From a virus: a DNA stretch of 46,215 nucleotides. Each line of letters opens with the position of its first letter. The first letter of the stretch is position 1. Below, piece by piece: positions 38,063 through 45,652 of the stretch. Location of the stretch: positions 1 to 46,215 of the IMG/VR virus record IMGVR_UViG_3300022853_001307, one strand, 5' to 3'. A program made the position numbers and the translations under genes. The notes beneath the pieces were generated by a model, which saw only the letters and a program-made list of their open reading frames with translations, had not been told where the DNA came from and did no database searches.

Positions 38063-39067
38063 ATGGCTAAACGAGTAAATTATTTAAACAACAAGGATCT
38101 ACTAGCAGAGATCCACAAGAGCAAGAACAGCTATTGTTCATATGTGAGCGAAGAAGACGCACAATACGATTACATCGTTACAGATGTTAAGAAAATTAAT
38201 GCTACCGCAGTGGCTCAAGCTAGAAAATTAAAAGCCAAGAGATTAACACAGGAAGCATGGGAGGCCGCAAAAGCATCAGGCAACAAACGTCAAAAGATGA
38301 GTGACTTCACTGTGTCAGCTCGTAAAATTGAAAAAACTGATCTAGTATTTCGAGTCATGATGTTTGATCATGTGCCCACTGACAATGAAAGAAAGAAGAA
38401 TCCAAAAACTGTTGCAGACCATCATACAAAATGTAATTTTCCTCCGTTCCAGCACTACAGAATTAACGAAAAAAATGAAAATGTTTGCGTGGGTAAAAGT
38501 CACTGGACAGGTGGCATGAAGAACGGTCACTTCTCTGTGGATCACGGCAAGATGACGAACAAGCTCGCACTCATGTACATGAAACTGTGTGAGAGATACG
38601 GCACTCGAAGCAACTGGAGAGGTTACACCTACAATGACGAAATGCAATCACAGGCACTGATGCAACTGTCACAGATAGGTCTACAGTTTGATGAATCCAA
38701 ATCAGACAATCCGTTTGCCTACTACACTGCGGCCATCACCAACTCATTCACTCGTATCCTGAACATTGAGAAAAAGAATCAAAACATCAGAGATGATATC
38801 ATGGAAATGAACGGTATGTTGCCCTCTTACACTCGACAGAATAAAAACGAGGAACAGGCCAAAGCGGAAGGAGTGGACCGACGTAACAAATTAAAAAAAA
38901 TAGTCATTGAAAAATCACACTACATCGACAGAAAAGGCGAAAAGGTCGAAAGAACCATTGCAGTTGCACCTGTTAAAGTGTACACTAAGAAAGCCATAAA
39001 AGAGCTGAACCGAACACTGAAGAAAGACGGTTCAGTAACTGCTGAAGATTTTGAAAAGGTAAAATAA
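38063..39067 (+). CDS. 55: Late-transcription sigma factor gp55-like
   Basis: This 334-residue protein is recognised as a gp55-type sigma factor. It starts MAKRVNYLNNKDLLAEI, like the T4 gp55 N-terminus, and has a sigma region-2-like block at about 165-240 (TNKLALMYMKLCERYG, DEMQSQALMQLSQIGLQFDE, NPFAYYTAAITNSFTRIL). gp55 directs host RNA polymerase to TATAAATA late promoters, several of which lie in this window. It is larger than T4 gp55 (185 residues) because about 140 residues, including CNFPPFQHYRINEK and KSHWTGGMKNGHFSVDHGK, lie between the N-terminal motif and region 2. AGGAG precedes the ATG. The next gene is gp47, 3 bases downstream. Confidence 0.82.
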   Translation: MAKRVNYLNNKDLLAEIHKSKNSYCSYVSEEDAQYDYIVTDVKKINATAVAQARKLKAKRLTQEAWEAAKASGNKRQKMSDFTVSARKIEKTDLVFRVMMFDHVPTDNERKKNPKTVADHHTKCNFPPFQHYRINEKNENVCVGKSHWTGGMKNGHFSVDHGKMTNKLALMYMKLCERYGTRSNWRGYTYNDEMQSQALMQLSQIGLQFDESKSDNPFAYYTAAITNSFTRILNIEKKNQNIRDDIMEMNGMLPSYTRQNKNEEQAKAEGVDRRNKLKKIVIEKSHYIDRKGEKVERTIAVAPVKVYTKKAIKELNRTLKKDGSVTAEDFEKVK

Positions 39068-39070
39068 CAA

Positions 39071-40093
39071 ATGCCAATGTTTAAGAAAGCGGCGTGCTTC
39101 ACTGACATCCATTTTGGATTGAAAGGCAATTCGCGAGTACACAATGACGATTCGGAGTTGTTTATCACTTGGTTTATTGAACAGGCCAAAAAGGACGGCT
39201 GTGAAACCTGCATATTTCTAGGCGATTGGCATCATCATAGATCTTCTGTGAACGTTTCCACAATGAACTACACAGTTTCCAACATGGAACGACTGGGCAA
39301 AGCATTTGACAATGTGTATGTGCTGATGGGCAATCACGATCTATTCTACAGAGAAAAAAGAGAAATCAACTCTATGGAATTTGTGAGATACATTCCTAAT
39401 GTGCATATCGTCAACGAATGGATGCTGATGGACGACGTGGCACTGATCCCATGGTTGGAGCCAGACGAATATAAGAAAATTCCAGACCTAAAACAGAAAT
39501 ATATTTTTGGACACTTTGAATTGCCTTATTTTAAAATGAATGCCATGGTGGATATGCCGGATGTGGGACAGATCAAAGCAGAACATTTTGTTAATCAAGA
39601 GTATGTGTTCACAGGACACTTCCACAAACGTCAAATTCGAAAAAATATTCATTACATGGGCAATGCATTTCCACACAACTATGCAGATGCCGGCGATGAT
39701 GCTCGAGGTATGATGATCCTGGAGTGGGGTGGCAAACCCAAATACATCGATTGGCCAGATATGCCAGTGTATCGTCATTATAAAATTTCACAACTGTTGG
39801 AAAACGCAGACAACCTGTTGCAGGAAAAAATGTATGTGCGAGTGGGATTGGACATAAAGATATCCTACGAAGAAGCAAATTTTATTCGAGAAACGTTCAT
39901 GGAAAAATACAAATTGAGAGAGTTACAACTGATCCCCGAACAACTGGATGCCGCGGAACAGCCCCGGGTGACCATTGAAAAATTTGATTCCGTGGATCAG
40001 ATCGTGATCAAACAATTGGAAGGCGTGGATTCCAAGACCTACGACAAACAAATATTAATGGCAATATATAATAATTTAGATGTTAACAATTAA
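39071..40093 (+). CDS. 47: Recombination endonuclease subunit gp47 (Mre11/SbcD-like)
   Basis: This 340-residue metallophosphatase nuclease is close in length to T4 gp47 (339). Motifs in order: DIHFG (12-16), GDWHHHRSS (51-59), GNHD (87-90), GHFE (147-150) and GHFHKRQ (182-188), together forming the di-metal site of the Mre11/SbcD family. With gp46 it resects DNA ends for recombination-dependent replication and host DNA breakdown. Its stop overlaps the gp46 start by 14 bases, so the two subunits are probably made in step. No missing catalytic residue is visible. Confidence 0.92.
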   Translation: MPMFKKAACFTDIHFGLKGNSRVHNDDSELFITWFIEQAKKDGCETCIFLGDWHHHRSSVNVSTMNYTVSNMERLGKAFDNVYVLMGNHDLFYREKREINSMEFVRYIPNVHIVNEWMLMDDVALIPWLEPDEYKKIPDLKQKYIFGHFELPYFKMNAMVDMPDVGQIKAEHFVNQEYVFTGHFHKRQIRKNIHYMGNAFPHNYADAGDDARGMMILEWGGKPKYIDWPDMPVYRHYKISQLLENADNLLQEKMYVRVGLDIKISYEEANFIRETFMEKYKLRELQLIPEQLDAAEQPRVTIEKFDSVDQIVIKQLEGVDSKTYDKQILMAIYNNLDVNN

Positions 40094-41855
40094 AACTTTA
40101 TCAGTAAAAAACTTCCTATCTGTGGGCAATCAAACCCAAGCCATCAACTTTGAAGGTAAAAACCTTGTGCTGGTCATAGGGGAGAACATGGACCTGGGTG
40201 GTGATGACGCAGGTGCTCGAAATGGCACAGGTAAAACCACCATTATAAATGCAATCAGTTATGCATTCTTTGGTGATGCACTCACCAACATACGTAAAGA
40301 TAATCTTGTGAACAAAACCAATGCCAAAGACATGGTGGTTGGTATAGAATTTGAAAAGAACGGCATACAATACAAAATAGAACGAGGCAGAAAGCCCCAG
40401 GTGCTGAGATTTTATGCAGACGACATCGAGCAGGAGAGCAACGAAGCTCAAGGAGAGAACAGAGAAACACAACAAGAAATTAACAAGTTGTTAGGCATGA
40501 CTCATTCCATGTTCAAGAACATAATGGCGCTGAACACGTATTCTCAACCATTCTTGAGCACTAAACAATCAGAACAGCGAGAGATCATAGAACAGTTGTT
40601 GGGTATTACCATTCTAAGTCAGAAATCAGACCTACTAAAAGAACAAATGAAAGCCACCAAAGAAGAAGCTGTGGCAGAAAAACTTAAATTAGATTCTATT
40701 ATAAACTCCAATGAAAAAATAGAAGAGTCGATTAAAAATTTAAAATTGAGGAACTCTGCGTGGCAGACACAACAGCGACAGGACGTAGAAAAATTTAAAA
40801 GTGCTATAGAAGATCTAGAACGAGTGGACATTGAACAGGAATTGTCTGCACACAAACAGATACAAAAAAAGCAGGAAGACATGACGGCACTGCGAAGTCT
40901 TCAAAAAGAAAAAGCCTATCACGAAGACAGCCTGACCAAAACCACTCGACAGATCAGTCTAAAGAACAAAGACATCGAATATGCCGAAGATGCTCGTTGT
41001 CCAACCTGTGAGCAGGCTCTGCATGATGAGAAACATCAACAGCTATTAACAAAATTACAAAAAGATCTTGCAGAACTACAGCAGGACGATGACAAATTAA
41101 ACACAGAATTAAAGACCATCAATGAAAACATTGAGAACATTGGTGACATTGGCAGTTTACCAGACACGTACTATGACGACATAGATGATGCGTACAACCA
41201 CAAAGGATCCGTGGCAGATCTGAAACGACAATCAGAACAGACCAAGAAAAAAGACAATCCTTATCAGGAACAGATCAAAGAGTTGACCGAAACGGCCATA
41301 CAGAAAGTGGATTACGAAAAGGTCAACGAGCTAGAGGATCTGTATCGACATCAAGAGTTCCTGTACAAACTGTTGACAGCAAAGGATTCTTTCATACGGA
41401 CCAGAATCATAGAACAGAATTTGACATACCTAAATCAAAGACTGGCTTGGTATCTCGGACAGGTCAAACTGCCGCACACTGTGGTGTTCCAACCAGATCT
41501 CTCTGTACAGATAGAAGAGCTGGGCAGGGAATTGGACTTTGACAACTTGAGCAGGGGTGAAAGGAACAGACTGATCCTGAGCCTGAGTTGGGCGTTCAGA
41601 GATGTTTGGGAAGGGCTGTATCAACAGATCAATCTACTGTTCATCGATGAGTTGATAGACGCTGGCATGGACGCCTCTGGTGTGGAATCTGCAATGGCGG
41701 TGCTCAAAGACATGGCACGAACACAGCAGAAAAACATATTCTTGATATCACACAAGGACGAATTGGTAAGCAGGGTGAATAGTGTGCTGAAAGTGGTAAA
41801 GGTAAATGGCTTCACATCATACAGTACAGATTTAGAATTCAATAATATCGTATAA
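40080..41855 (+). CDS. 46: Recombination endonuclease ATPase subunit gp46 (Rad50/SbcC-like)
   Basis: This 591-residue SMC-type ATPase is close to T4 gp46 (560). Features in order: Walker A GARNGTGKTT (45-54), Gln-containing region after it, long charged coiled coil (about 175-300), zinc-hook CPTC (C307, C310), second coiled coil (about 315-420), signature LSRGERNRL (490-498), Walker B LLFIDE (519-524) and the His-switch LISHKDE (555-561). It forms the head and arms of the gp46/gp47 complex, which binds DNA ends and drives resection. Its stop codon lies in the first copy of a tandem late-promoter repeat before the HNH gene. Confidence 0.93.
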   Translation: MLTIKTLSVKNFLSVGNQTQAINFEGKNLVLVIGENMDLGGDDAGARNGTGKTTIINAISYAFFGDALTNIRKDNLVNKTNAKDMVVGIEFEKNGIQYKIERGRKPQVLRFYADDIEQESNEAQGENRETQQEINKLLGMTHSMFKNIMALNTYSQPFLSTKQSEQREIIEQLLGITILSQKSDLLKEQMKATKEEAVAEKLKLDSIINSNEKIEESIKNLKLRNSAWQTQQRQDVEKFKSAIEDLERVDIEQELSAHKQIQKKQEDMTALRSLQKEKAYHEDSLTKTTRQISLKNKDIEYAEDARCPTCEQALHDEKHQQLLTKLQKDLAELQQDDDKLNTELKTINENIENIGDIGSLPDTYYDDIDDAYNHKGSVADLKRQSEQTKKKDNPYQEQIKELTETAIQKVDYEKVNELEDLYRHQEFLYKLLTAKDSFIRTRIIEQNLTYLNQRLAWYLGQVKLPHTVVFQPDLSVQIEELGRELDFDNLSRGERNRLILSLSWAFRDVWEGLYQQINLLFIDELIDAGMDASGVESAMAVLKDMARTQQKNIFLISHKDELVSRVNSVLKVVKVNGFTSYSTDLEFNNIV

Positions 41856-41872
41856 ATACATCGTATAAATAC
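41847..41872 (+). promoter_or_regulatory. Tandem duplicated late promoter (2 x 13 bp)
   Basis: The 13-base unit ATCGTATAAATAC occurs twice in direct tandem, at 41847-41859 and 41860-41872. Each copy contains TATAAATA, an exact late promoter element (41851-41858 and 41864-41871). The second ends 25 bases before the HNH ATG, leaving room for a leader. The first overlaps the gp46 stop codon. Two perfect motifs in tandem are unlikely by chance. Confidence 0.7.
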
Positions 41873-41896
41873 CAAGTAAATTCAAGAGATACTATT

Positions 41897-42676
41897 ATGT
41901 TTTTAAAAAATTCTTTTTCTAAAAAATATTTTGATATTATTAAAAATAATGAAATAGTTGATATAGAATCTGTTTATTGTGAAAGGCATCACATTATACC
42001 AAAATCGTTGGGCGGCTCTAATAAAAAAGAAAATACTGTATATATTACTGCTAAAGATCATTTTAGATGTCATAAACTATTAGTTAATTTTACCAAAGGT
42101 GCTGATAAAGGAAAAATGTGGAGTGCATTATGGAGAATGATGAATAAACAAAGTTATAATCAATTAAGAAATTATAATTTTACAGAAAAAGATTATGAAA
42201 TATCTAGAATCAAACACGCATTAGCACATTCTAAACGTATGAGTGGTGAAAAAAATCCATTTTTTGGAAAACAGCATACAGACGAAACTAAACAAAAAAT
42301 GTCAAAAAGAAAAAAAGGGAAATCTTACGAAGAAATTTATGGAAAAGAACTTGCTGATAAGATGAGAGAACGTCGAAAAATTGAGGCAACAGGAAAAAAA
42401 CTTAGTGATGTTACCAAAGAAAAAATTAGACAGAAAAAATTAGGCAGATCTAGAGATCCTTTATTAATGAAAGCTATAGGAGAAAAACTTTGTGGTCGAA
42501 AACAATCTAAAGAAACTTTAGAAAAAAAAAGAATAAGCAGAGAAGCAAATAAAAAAAAATGTGGGCATTGTGGGAAAATACTGGTATCTTTCAATTATAC
42601 TAGATGGCACGGTGTTAATTGTAAATTTAAGAATCGTATTACCAACTACGCCAATGATGTGGACATAATTGTATGA
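41897..42676 (+). CDS. HNH homing endonuclease with NUMOD3-type repeats
   Basis: This 259-residue protein contains an HNH nuclease domain at about 28-62 (ERHHIIPKSLGG, KKENTVYITAKDHFRCHKLL), where H31-H32, the Asn and H55/H59 fit the metal and catalytic residues. Next come Lys-rich helical DNA-binding units of the NUMOD3 kind (NPFFGKQHTDETKQKMSKRKKGK and later repeats), and a C-terminal zinc-finger-like C222-x2-C225, H238, C242. The gene is far more AT-rich than gp46 before it, and uses Lys/Asn/Ile codons heavily, which suggests a separate origin. It probably cuts DNA of related phages at this site and spreads itself; it is not inside a visible intron. It is preceded by two late promoters. 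Confidence 0.88.
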   Translation: MFLKNSFSKKYFDIIKNNEIVDIESVYCERHHIIPKSLGGSNKKENTVYITAKDHFRCHKLLVNFTKGADKGKMWSALWRMMNKQSYNQLRNYNFTEKDYEISRIKHALAHSKRMSGEKNPFFGKQHTDETKQKMSKRKKGKSYEEIYGKELADKMRERRKIEATGKKLSDVTKEKIRQKKLGRSRDPLLMKAIGEKLCGRKQSKETLEKKRISREANKKKCGHCGKILVSFNYTRWHGVNCKFKNRITNYANDVDIIV

Positions 42677-43245
42677 CGACTCTGATAACTGGTGGTAACG
42701 GATTCTTAGCAAATAGTTTAAAACAGTACATCGACGGAGATTATTATGGAAAAGACATGCTGGATATCACAAGTAGAAATTGTGTACGTAATCTACCAAC
42801 ATATGACGTGCTGATACACACAGCAACAGGCAACGGTAATATTAAACTCAACAACAATCTGCCTTTACTTTTTTCCAAAGCAAAAAAAATATTCGTGTTC
42901 ACAAGCAAACAAGGAACATTCATGAATTGGAAAAAAACAGGACCAATTGATTACGGATTAGAGAAGTTGAATTTAAACTTCATCGTGTACAGGCACAATA
43001 TGGAACACCACAACGCACAGATATTTGAACCAGGGCATATGGAAACAGTAGATCAATACAACAATATTGCTAAAAAAATCAGTGACCTCTATATAGACTG
43101 GAAGTTTGAAAAGAACATGATTTACGATCTATCAGCCGATAGATACCTTGCTTACCGATACCTAACGTATATACTTTTTCTACCATTTTGTTTCACTGGA
43201 TACTCCAGTCCGTGGAAAGTCTTACCATTCAACAACATGGCGTAG
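42673..43245 (+). CDS. Short NAD(P)-binding SDR-type protein (possibly truncated)
   Basis: This 190-residue protein has the Rossmann glycine motif TGGNGFLA (residues 6-13), a strand ending in DVLIHTATG, a Ser/Thr (FTSK, 77-79) and YGLEK (Y94-x3-K98), the SDR catalytic pair. It resembles small nucleotide-sugar epimerases or dehydratases, which usually exceed 280 residues, so it is short. Its ATG overlaps the HNH stop (ATGA). The last 30 or so residues are encoded opposite the conserved end of the oxygenase gene and look unlike an SDR tail, so the 3' part may have been lost and the frame extended into the next gene. Confidence 0.6.
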   Translation: MTTLITGGNGFLANSLKQYIDGDYYGKDMLDITSRNCVRNLPTYDVLIHTATGNGNIKLNNNLPLLFSKAKKIFVFTSKQGTFMNWKKTGPIDYGLEKLNLNFIVYRHNMEHHNAQIFEPGHMETVDQYNNIAKKISDLYIDWKFEKNMIYDLSADRYLAYRYLTYILFLPFCFTGYSSPWKVLPFNNMA

Positions 43246-43703
43246 CCACAATCATTTTTAAAGTTAAAAGTCTTAAATGGTTTATTATCACTGTGATATA
43301 ACACAGTTCCTGGCTGTTCCTCTCCTAGATATATTTGTAACGATAGTTTTATAGAGTCATTGTCCACATGTGGTGATAAGAAATAATCCTTGTTGTCTAC
43401 CCAGTAGTCGGCACCGGAGAATTTTAATTTTGTAGAAAATTGTTCTTGCAGTGCATTGGTTATGTTCTTGTTCATGAAAAAGATGTGTAACTGTTTTGAG
43501 AAAAGTTCATTGTACGATATCCTCTTCCTGGGAAGGTGTGCTTGATCATCTAATTGGTCAAAAATAACATCATCAAAATTCAAATCAAAAGTATCAGTAT
43601 TACCAAAGAAACTGTGGTAATGTTGATAAACATGATTATATTCCTTCTGCACCTTTGTGTTTTTTATTGACAGAACCACATCTTGTGTGTTTAAATTAAA
43701 CAT
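43152..43703 (-). CDS. 2-oxoglutarate/Fe(II)-dependent oxygenase
   Basis: This 183-residue protein has the double-stranded beta-helix motif of 2OG-Fe(II) oxygenases: H112-x-D114 (PHVDND) and H164 (TFHG) to bind iron, and R175 (GRKS) eleven residues later to bind 2-oxoglutarate. Between them lie LSLQIYLGEE and GYAMLLNG, typical strands of the prolyl-hydroxylase-like group. Small oxygenases of this kind are common in marine T4-like phages. Likely reaction: hydroxylation of an amino acid, nucleobase or small molecule; the substrate is unknown. It runs toward the SDR gene and overlaps its 3' end by 94 bases. The start is ATG 43703 beside an inverted repeat. Confidence 0.8.
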   Translation of the reverse strand: MFNLNTQDVVLSIKNTKVQKEYNHVYQHYHSFFGNTDTFDLNFDDVIFDQLDDQAHLPRKRISYNELFSKQLHIFFMNKNITNALQEQFSTKLKFSGADYWVDNKDYFLSPHVDNDSIKLSLQIYLGEEQPGTVLYHSDNKPFKTFNFKNDCGYAMLLNGKTFHGLEYPVKQNGRKSIYVRYR

Positions 43704-43705
43704 AT

Positions 43706-43731
43706 GTTAATTAATTATACAGTTAATTAAC
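43706..43731. repeat. 9-bp inverted repeat in divergent region
   Basis: GTTAATTAA (43706-43714), an 8-base spacer (TTATACAG) and TTAATTAAC (43723-43731) form a perfect 9-base inverted repeat between the minus-strand oxygenase and the plus-strand histone-like gene. A near-consensus minus-strand -10 (TATAAT) falls inside it. It could be a dimeric repressor site or a divergent promoter element. AT-rich sequence makes chance palindromes more likely. Confidence 0.4.
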
Positions 43732-43754
43732 TAACGTAAACAAAGGAGACAACA

Positions 43755-43946
43755 ATGTCACAAACACATGAATCAATCATAGCCGCGGTTCAGACCTATT
43801 CTGAAGAGAACTCTAAGTTCACTGAAAAAGGTGTCAAGGCATCTGCAACTCGAGCAAGAAAAGCTCTGGCAGAACTTGGCAAATTGATCAAAGCAAGAAG
43901 AAAAGAGATTCAAGAAACTAAGAACGCAGAAAAAGCGGCTTCTTAA
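43755..43946 (+). CDS. Histone H1-like (Hc1-like) small DNA-binding protein
   Basis: This 63-residue, Lys/Arg/Ala-rich protein (KGVKASATRARKALAELGKL, IKARRKEIQETKNAEKAAS) resembles the Hc1 histone H1-like family found in some marine T4-like phages: a short helix, then a basic helix with AxRARKAL. It probably coats or compacts DNA, or acts on the host nucleoid. AAAGGAG lies 7 bases before the ATG, and a strong terminator follows. With its own start region and terminator, it looks like a single-gene transcript. The family call is by pattern; it could be another small basic protein. Confidence 0.7.
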   Translation: MSQTHESIIAAVQTYSEENSKFTEKGVKASATRARKALAELGKLIKARRKEIQETKNAEKAAS

Positions 43947-43966
43947 TTTTTTAATTTTGGATATCC

Positions 43967-43998
43967 AAAAGCCCGTGTAGCAGTATGCGGGCTTTTTT
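43967..43998 (+). terminator. Rho-independent terminator
   Basis: AAAAGCCCG (43967-43975), a 12-base loop and CGGGCTTTT (43988-43996) form a 9-base-pair stem, followed by Ts. It lies 20 bases after the histone-like gene and ends at the stop codon of the converging minus-strand gene. It should stop plus-strand transcription; the minus-strand direction has a shorter T run. Confidence 0.85.
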
Positions 43999-45040
43999 AT
44001 TTTAAAGAATTCAAATATTCTTTGATAAAATTAGGCAATCTATCAAATTGTGCCAATCTTTCAGCGTCCCAATCAGTGTTGACCAATCTATTATAATTGT
44101 GTTCTATCACTCGTTGATTTTGGTCGTATAATTCTTTCACTCGTTCCCTGTCTTTGAAAATATGCTCATTGTCTTCCAACAGAGACTTCCATCGTAGCAC
44201 AGGATTATTAATACCGTCACTCTTTAAATCAAATCCCATATAGGGTAAGAATCCTAATAACTCCACACCGGTTTTGTTGCTGTTTTTTTCACACAGCATA
44301 AACGGAACAGTTTTACACAGTATTGTATCAAAATATTTCTCATCGTCTTTGTCTTTTAACCAATCTGTGTTTGGGAAAGTTGTTACAAAATTTATGTAAG
44401 AGTCACTTAATAGTGCTATCTGTTTTTCGTTAAACTCGGGTTGAGTCAAATAATTTTTAAATATTCTTCGTTCCTCGAACTCGTTGGGTAATTGCATTGG
44501 TATATTGAGACATTGACCAATCTGATATTCATAGTCTTTACTGACATTATACGAGATTGCTGGAAAATAGAAATCATATCCTTTGTCCTGCCCTTCTTTG
44601 ATCAGGATGTATCTGTTCAATCTCACGGTTGCCGTGGAAGAATAAATGTTGTTTTTTCTTTCACGTTGTACAGGTGATGGTAATAATGTTTTATTAATCA
44701 ATGACATGTTTAACATTGTCAAATTATAATACAGGTTATACTGATAATAATGTATCTTTACATTAATGAATTTTTTCTGGCAGTAATGAAAAAACTCTGT
44801 GAGATCTCCTATTAAACACACAATGTTGATCTCTTTTAATTTTTCTAATTTTTCTTGTTCAAACTCCATCCAAATGCTGGGCTTCCATTCCAGGCTATCC
44901 CCGATCAAGCACAGTGAATTGCTGTTACAATTATCTTCAAAGAACAAATTAAGTGTTTCGATATCGTGCTCTATCATACCACCACCTGTGGTATTGAAAT
45001 CTAACGAATTATCAAAAAAGATGTTCTGTTGTTTAATCAT
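43997..45040 (-). CDS. Hypothetical protein, possible glycosyltransferase-like C-terminus
   Basis: I do not firmly recognise this 347-residue protein. It has a Gly-rich start (TTGGGMIEHD), an early strand with SLCLIGDSLEW, a second one INIVCLIGDL, and a Tyr/Asn-rich middle. The segment TDWLKDKDDEKYFDTILCKT followed by VPFMLCE and VELLGFLPYMGFDL resembles the end of some marine phage and bacterial proteins placed near glycosyltransferases. No DxD motif is clear. The ATG overlaps the upstream gene by 8 bases. It is the last of four genes headed by the GIY-YIG nuclease. It is distinctly more AT-rich than the genes before it. Confidence 0.5.
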   Translation of the reverse strand: MIKQQNIFFDNSLDFNTTGGGMIEHDIETLNLFFEDNCNSNSLCLIGDSLEWKPSIWMEFEQEKLEKLKEINIVCLIGDLTEFFHYCQKKFINVKIHYYQYNLYYNLTMLNMSLINKTLLPSPVQRERKNNIYSSTATVRLNRYILIKEGQDKGYDFYFPAISYNVSKDYEYQIGQCLNIPMQLPNEFEERRIFKNYLTQPEFNEKQIALLSDSYINFVTTFPNTDWLKDKDDEKYFDTILCKTVPFMLCEKNSNKTGVELLGFLPYMGFDLKSDGINNPVLRWKSLLEDNEHIFKDRERVKELYDQNQRVIEHNYNRLVNTDWDAERLAQFDRLPNFIKEYLNSLK

Positions 45041-45407
45041 AGTAGTGTTGTTCCACTCGAAGATCCAGATGTCCTCCTAGTGCCCAGGCTCGCTCCACAG
45101 CACACTGATAGTGCTGTTGATCTTCATAGGTGTAAAACCACACCTCTTTGACCAATAATTGATCCGACTCTTGCAGACTCCATTCTATTTTAGGTAGTCG
45201 CCCGGATTCCGCGGGTATGAAAACACTGTTGATGTTTTTAACAGCATCTGTTATATTTAAAAAAGCAACATAATTAAATTTTTCACACGGGTTGGCCATT
45301 TTTTTAACCTGATAACAATCATCATTATACTGACGCATTTCTTCCAAGGAACAGTCAAACATCTTGTAGCCGTATTTTTTATAAGTTTCAGGCAACACTG
45401 TTTTCAT
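45033..45407 (-). CDS. Hypothetical 124-residue protein
   Basis: This soluble protein of 124 residues has no recognised family. It is aromatic-rich (WFYTYEDQQHYQCAVERAW), has a beta-like middle (NYVAFLNITDAVKNINSVFIP) and no obvious catalytic triad. Its ATG overlaps the stop of the preceding gene (ATGA), and its end overlaps the next gene by 8 bases, so it belongs to a coupled operon. It may be a small phage-specific protein; function unknown. Confidence 0.55.
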   Translation of the reverse strand: MKTVLPETYKKYGYKMFDCSLEEMRQYNDDCYQVKKMANPCEKFNYVAFLNITDAVKNINSVFIPAESGRLPKIEWSLQESDQLLVKEVWFYTYEDQQHYQCAVERAWALGGHLDLRVEQHYYD

Positions 45408-45652
45408 GCATTCCCCCCATTACCCGCGGGTGTGTTGGGATATCGTAATAACCACAGTGTCCAGTGCTTGTCAGACATGACAGTTTCCACTGTCACGTTC
45501 TCATCCTTGTCAAATTTAATAGTCAATCGTTTGCGATCGTACAGCTCTTTGATGTGTGGGAAACGTTGTACCCAGGCCTCGAAACGGATCTGCAGATCCA
45601 TGTCATCCATTCTATGGTAGGCAGGCATTGTGCCCAGCAAGCGAGTCTTCAT
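45404..45652 (-). CDS. Hypothetical 82-residue protein
   Basis: This small protein begins MKTRLLGTMPAYHRMDD. A longer in-frame reading exists, but the ATG at 45652 overlaps the nuclease stop as ATGA and is a natural coupled start. It is mixed helix and strand, with RFEAWVQRFPHIKELYDR and WTLWLLRYPNTP, and resembles small conserved T4-like proteins without known role. It lies between the GIY-YIG nuclease and a second hypothetical gene. No cysteine or membrane span is visible. Confidence 0.55.
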   Translation of the reverse strand: MKTRLLGTMPAYHRMDDMDLQIRFEAWVQRFPHIKELYDRKRLTIKFDKDENVTVETVMSDKHWTLWLLRYPNTPAGNGGNA

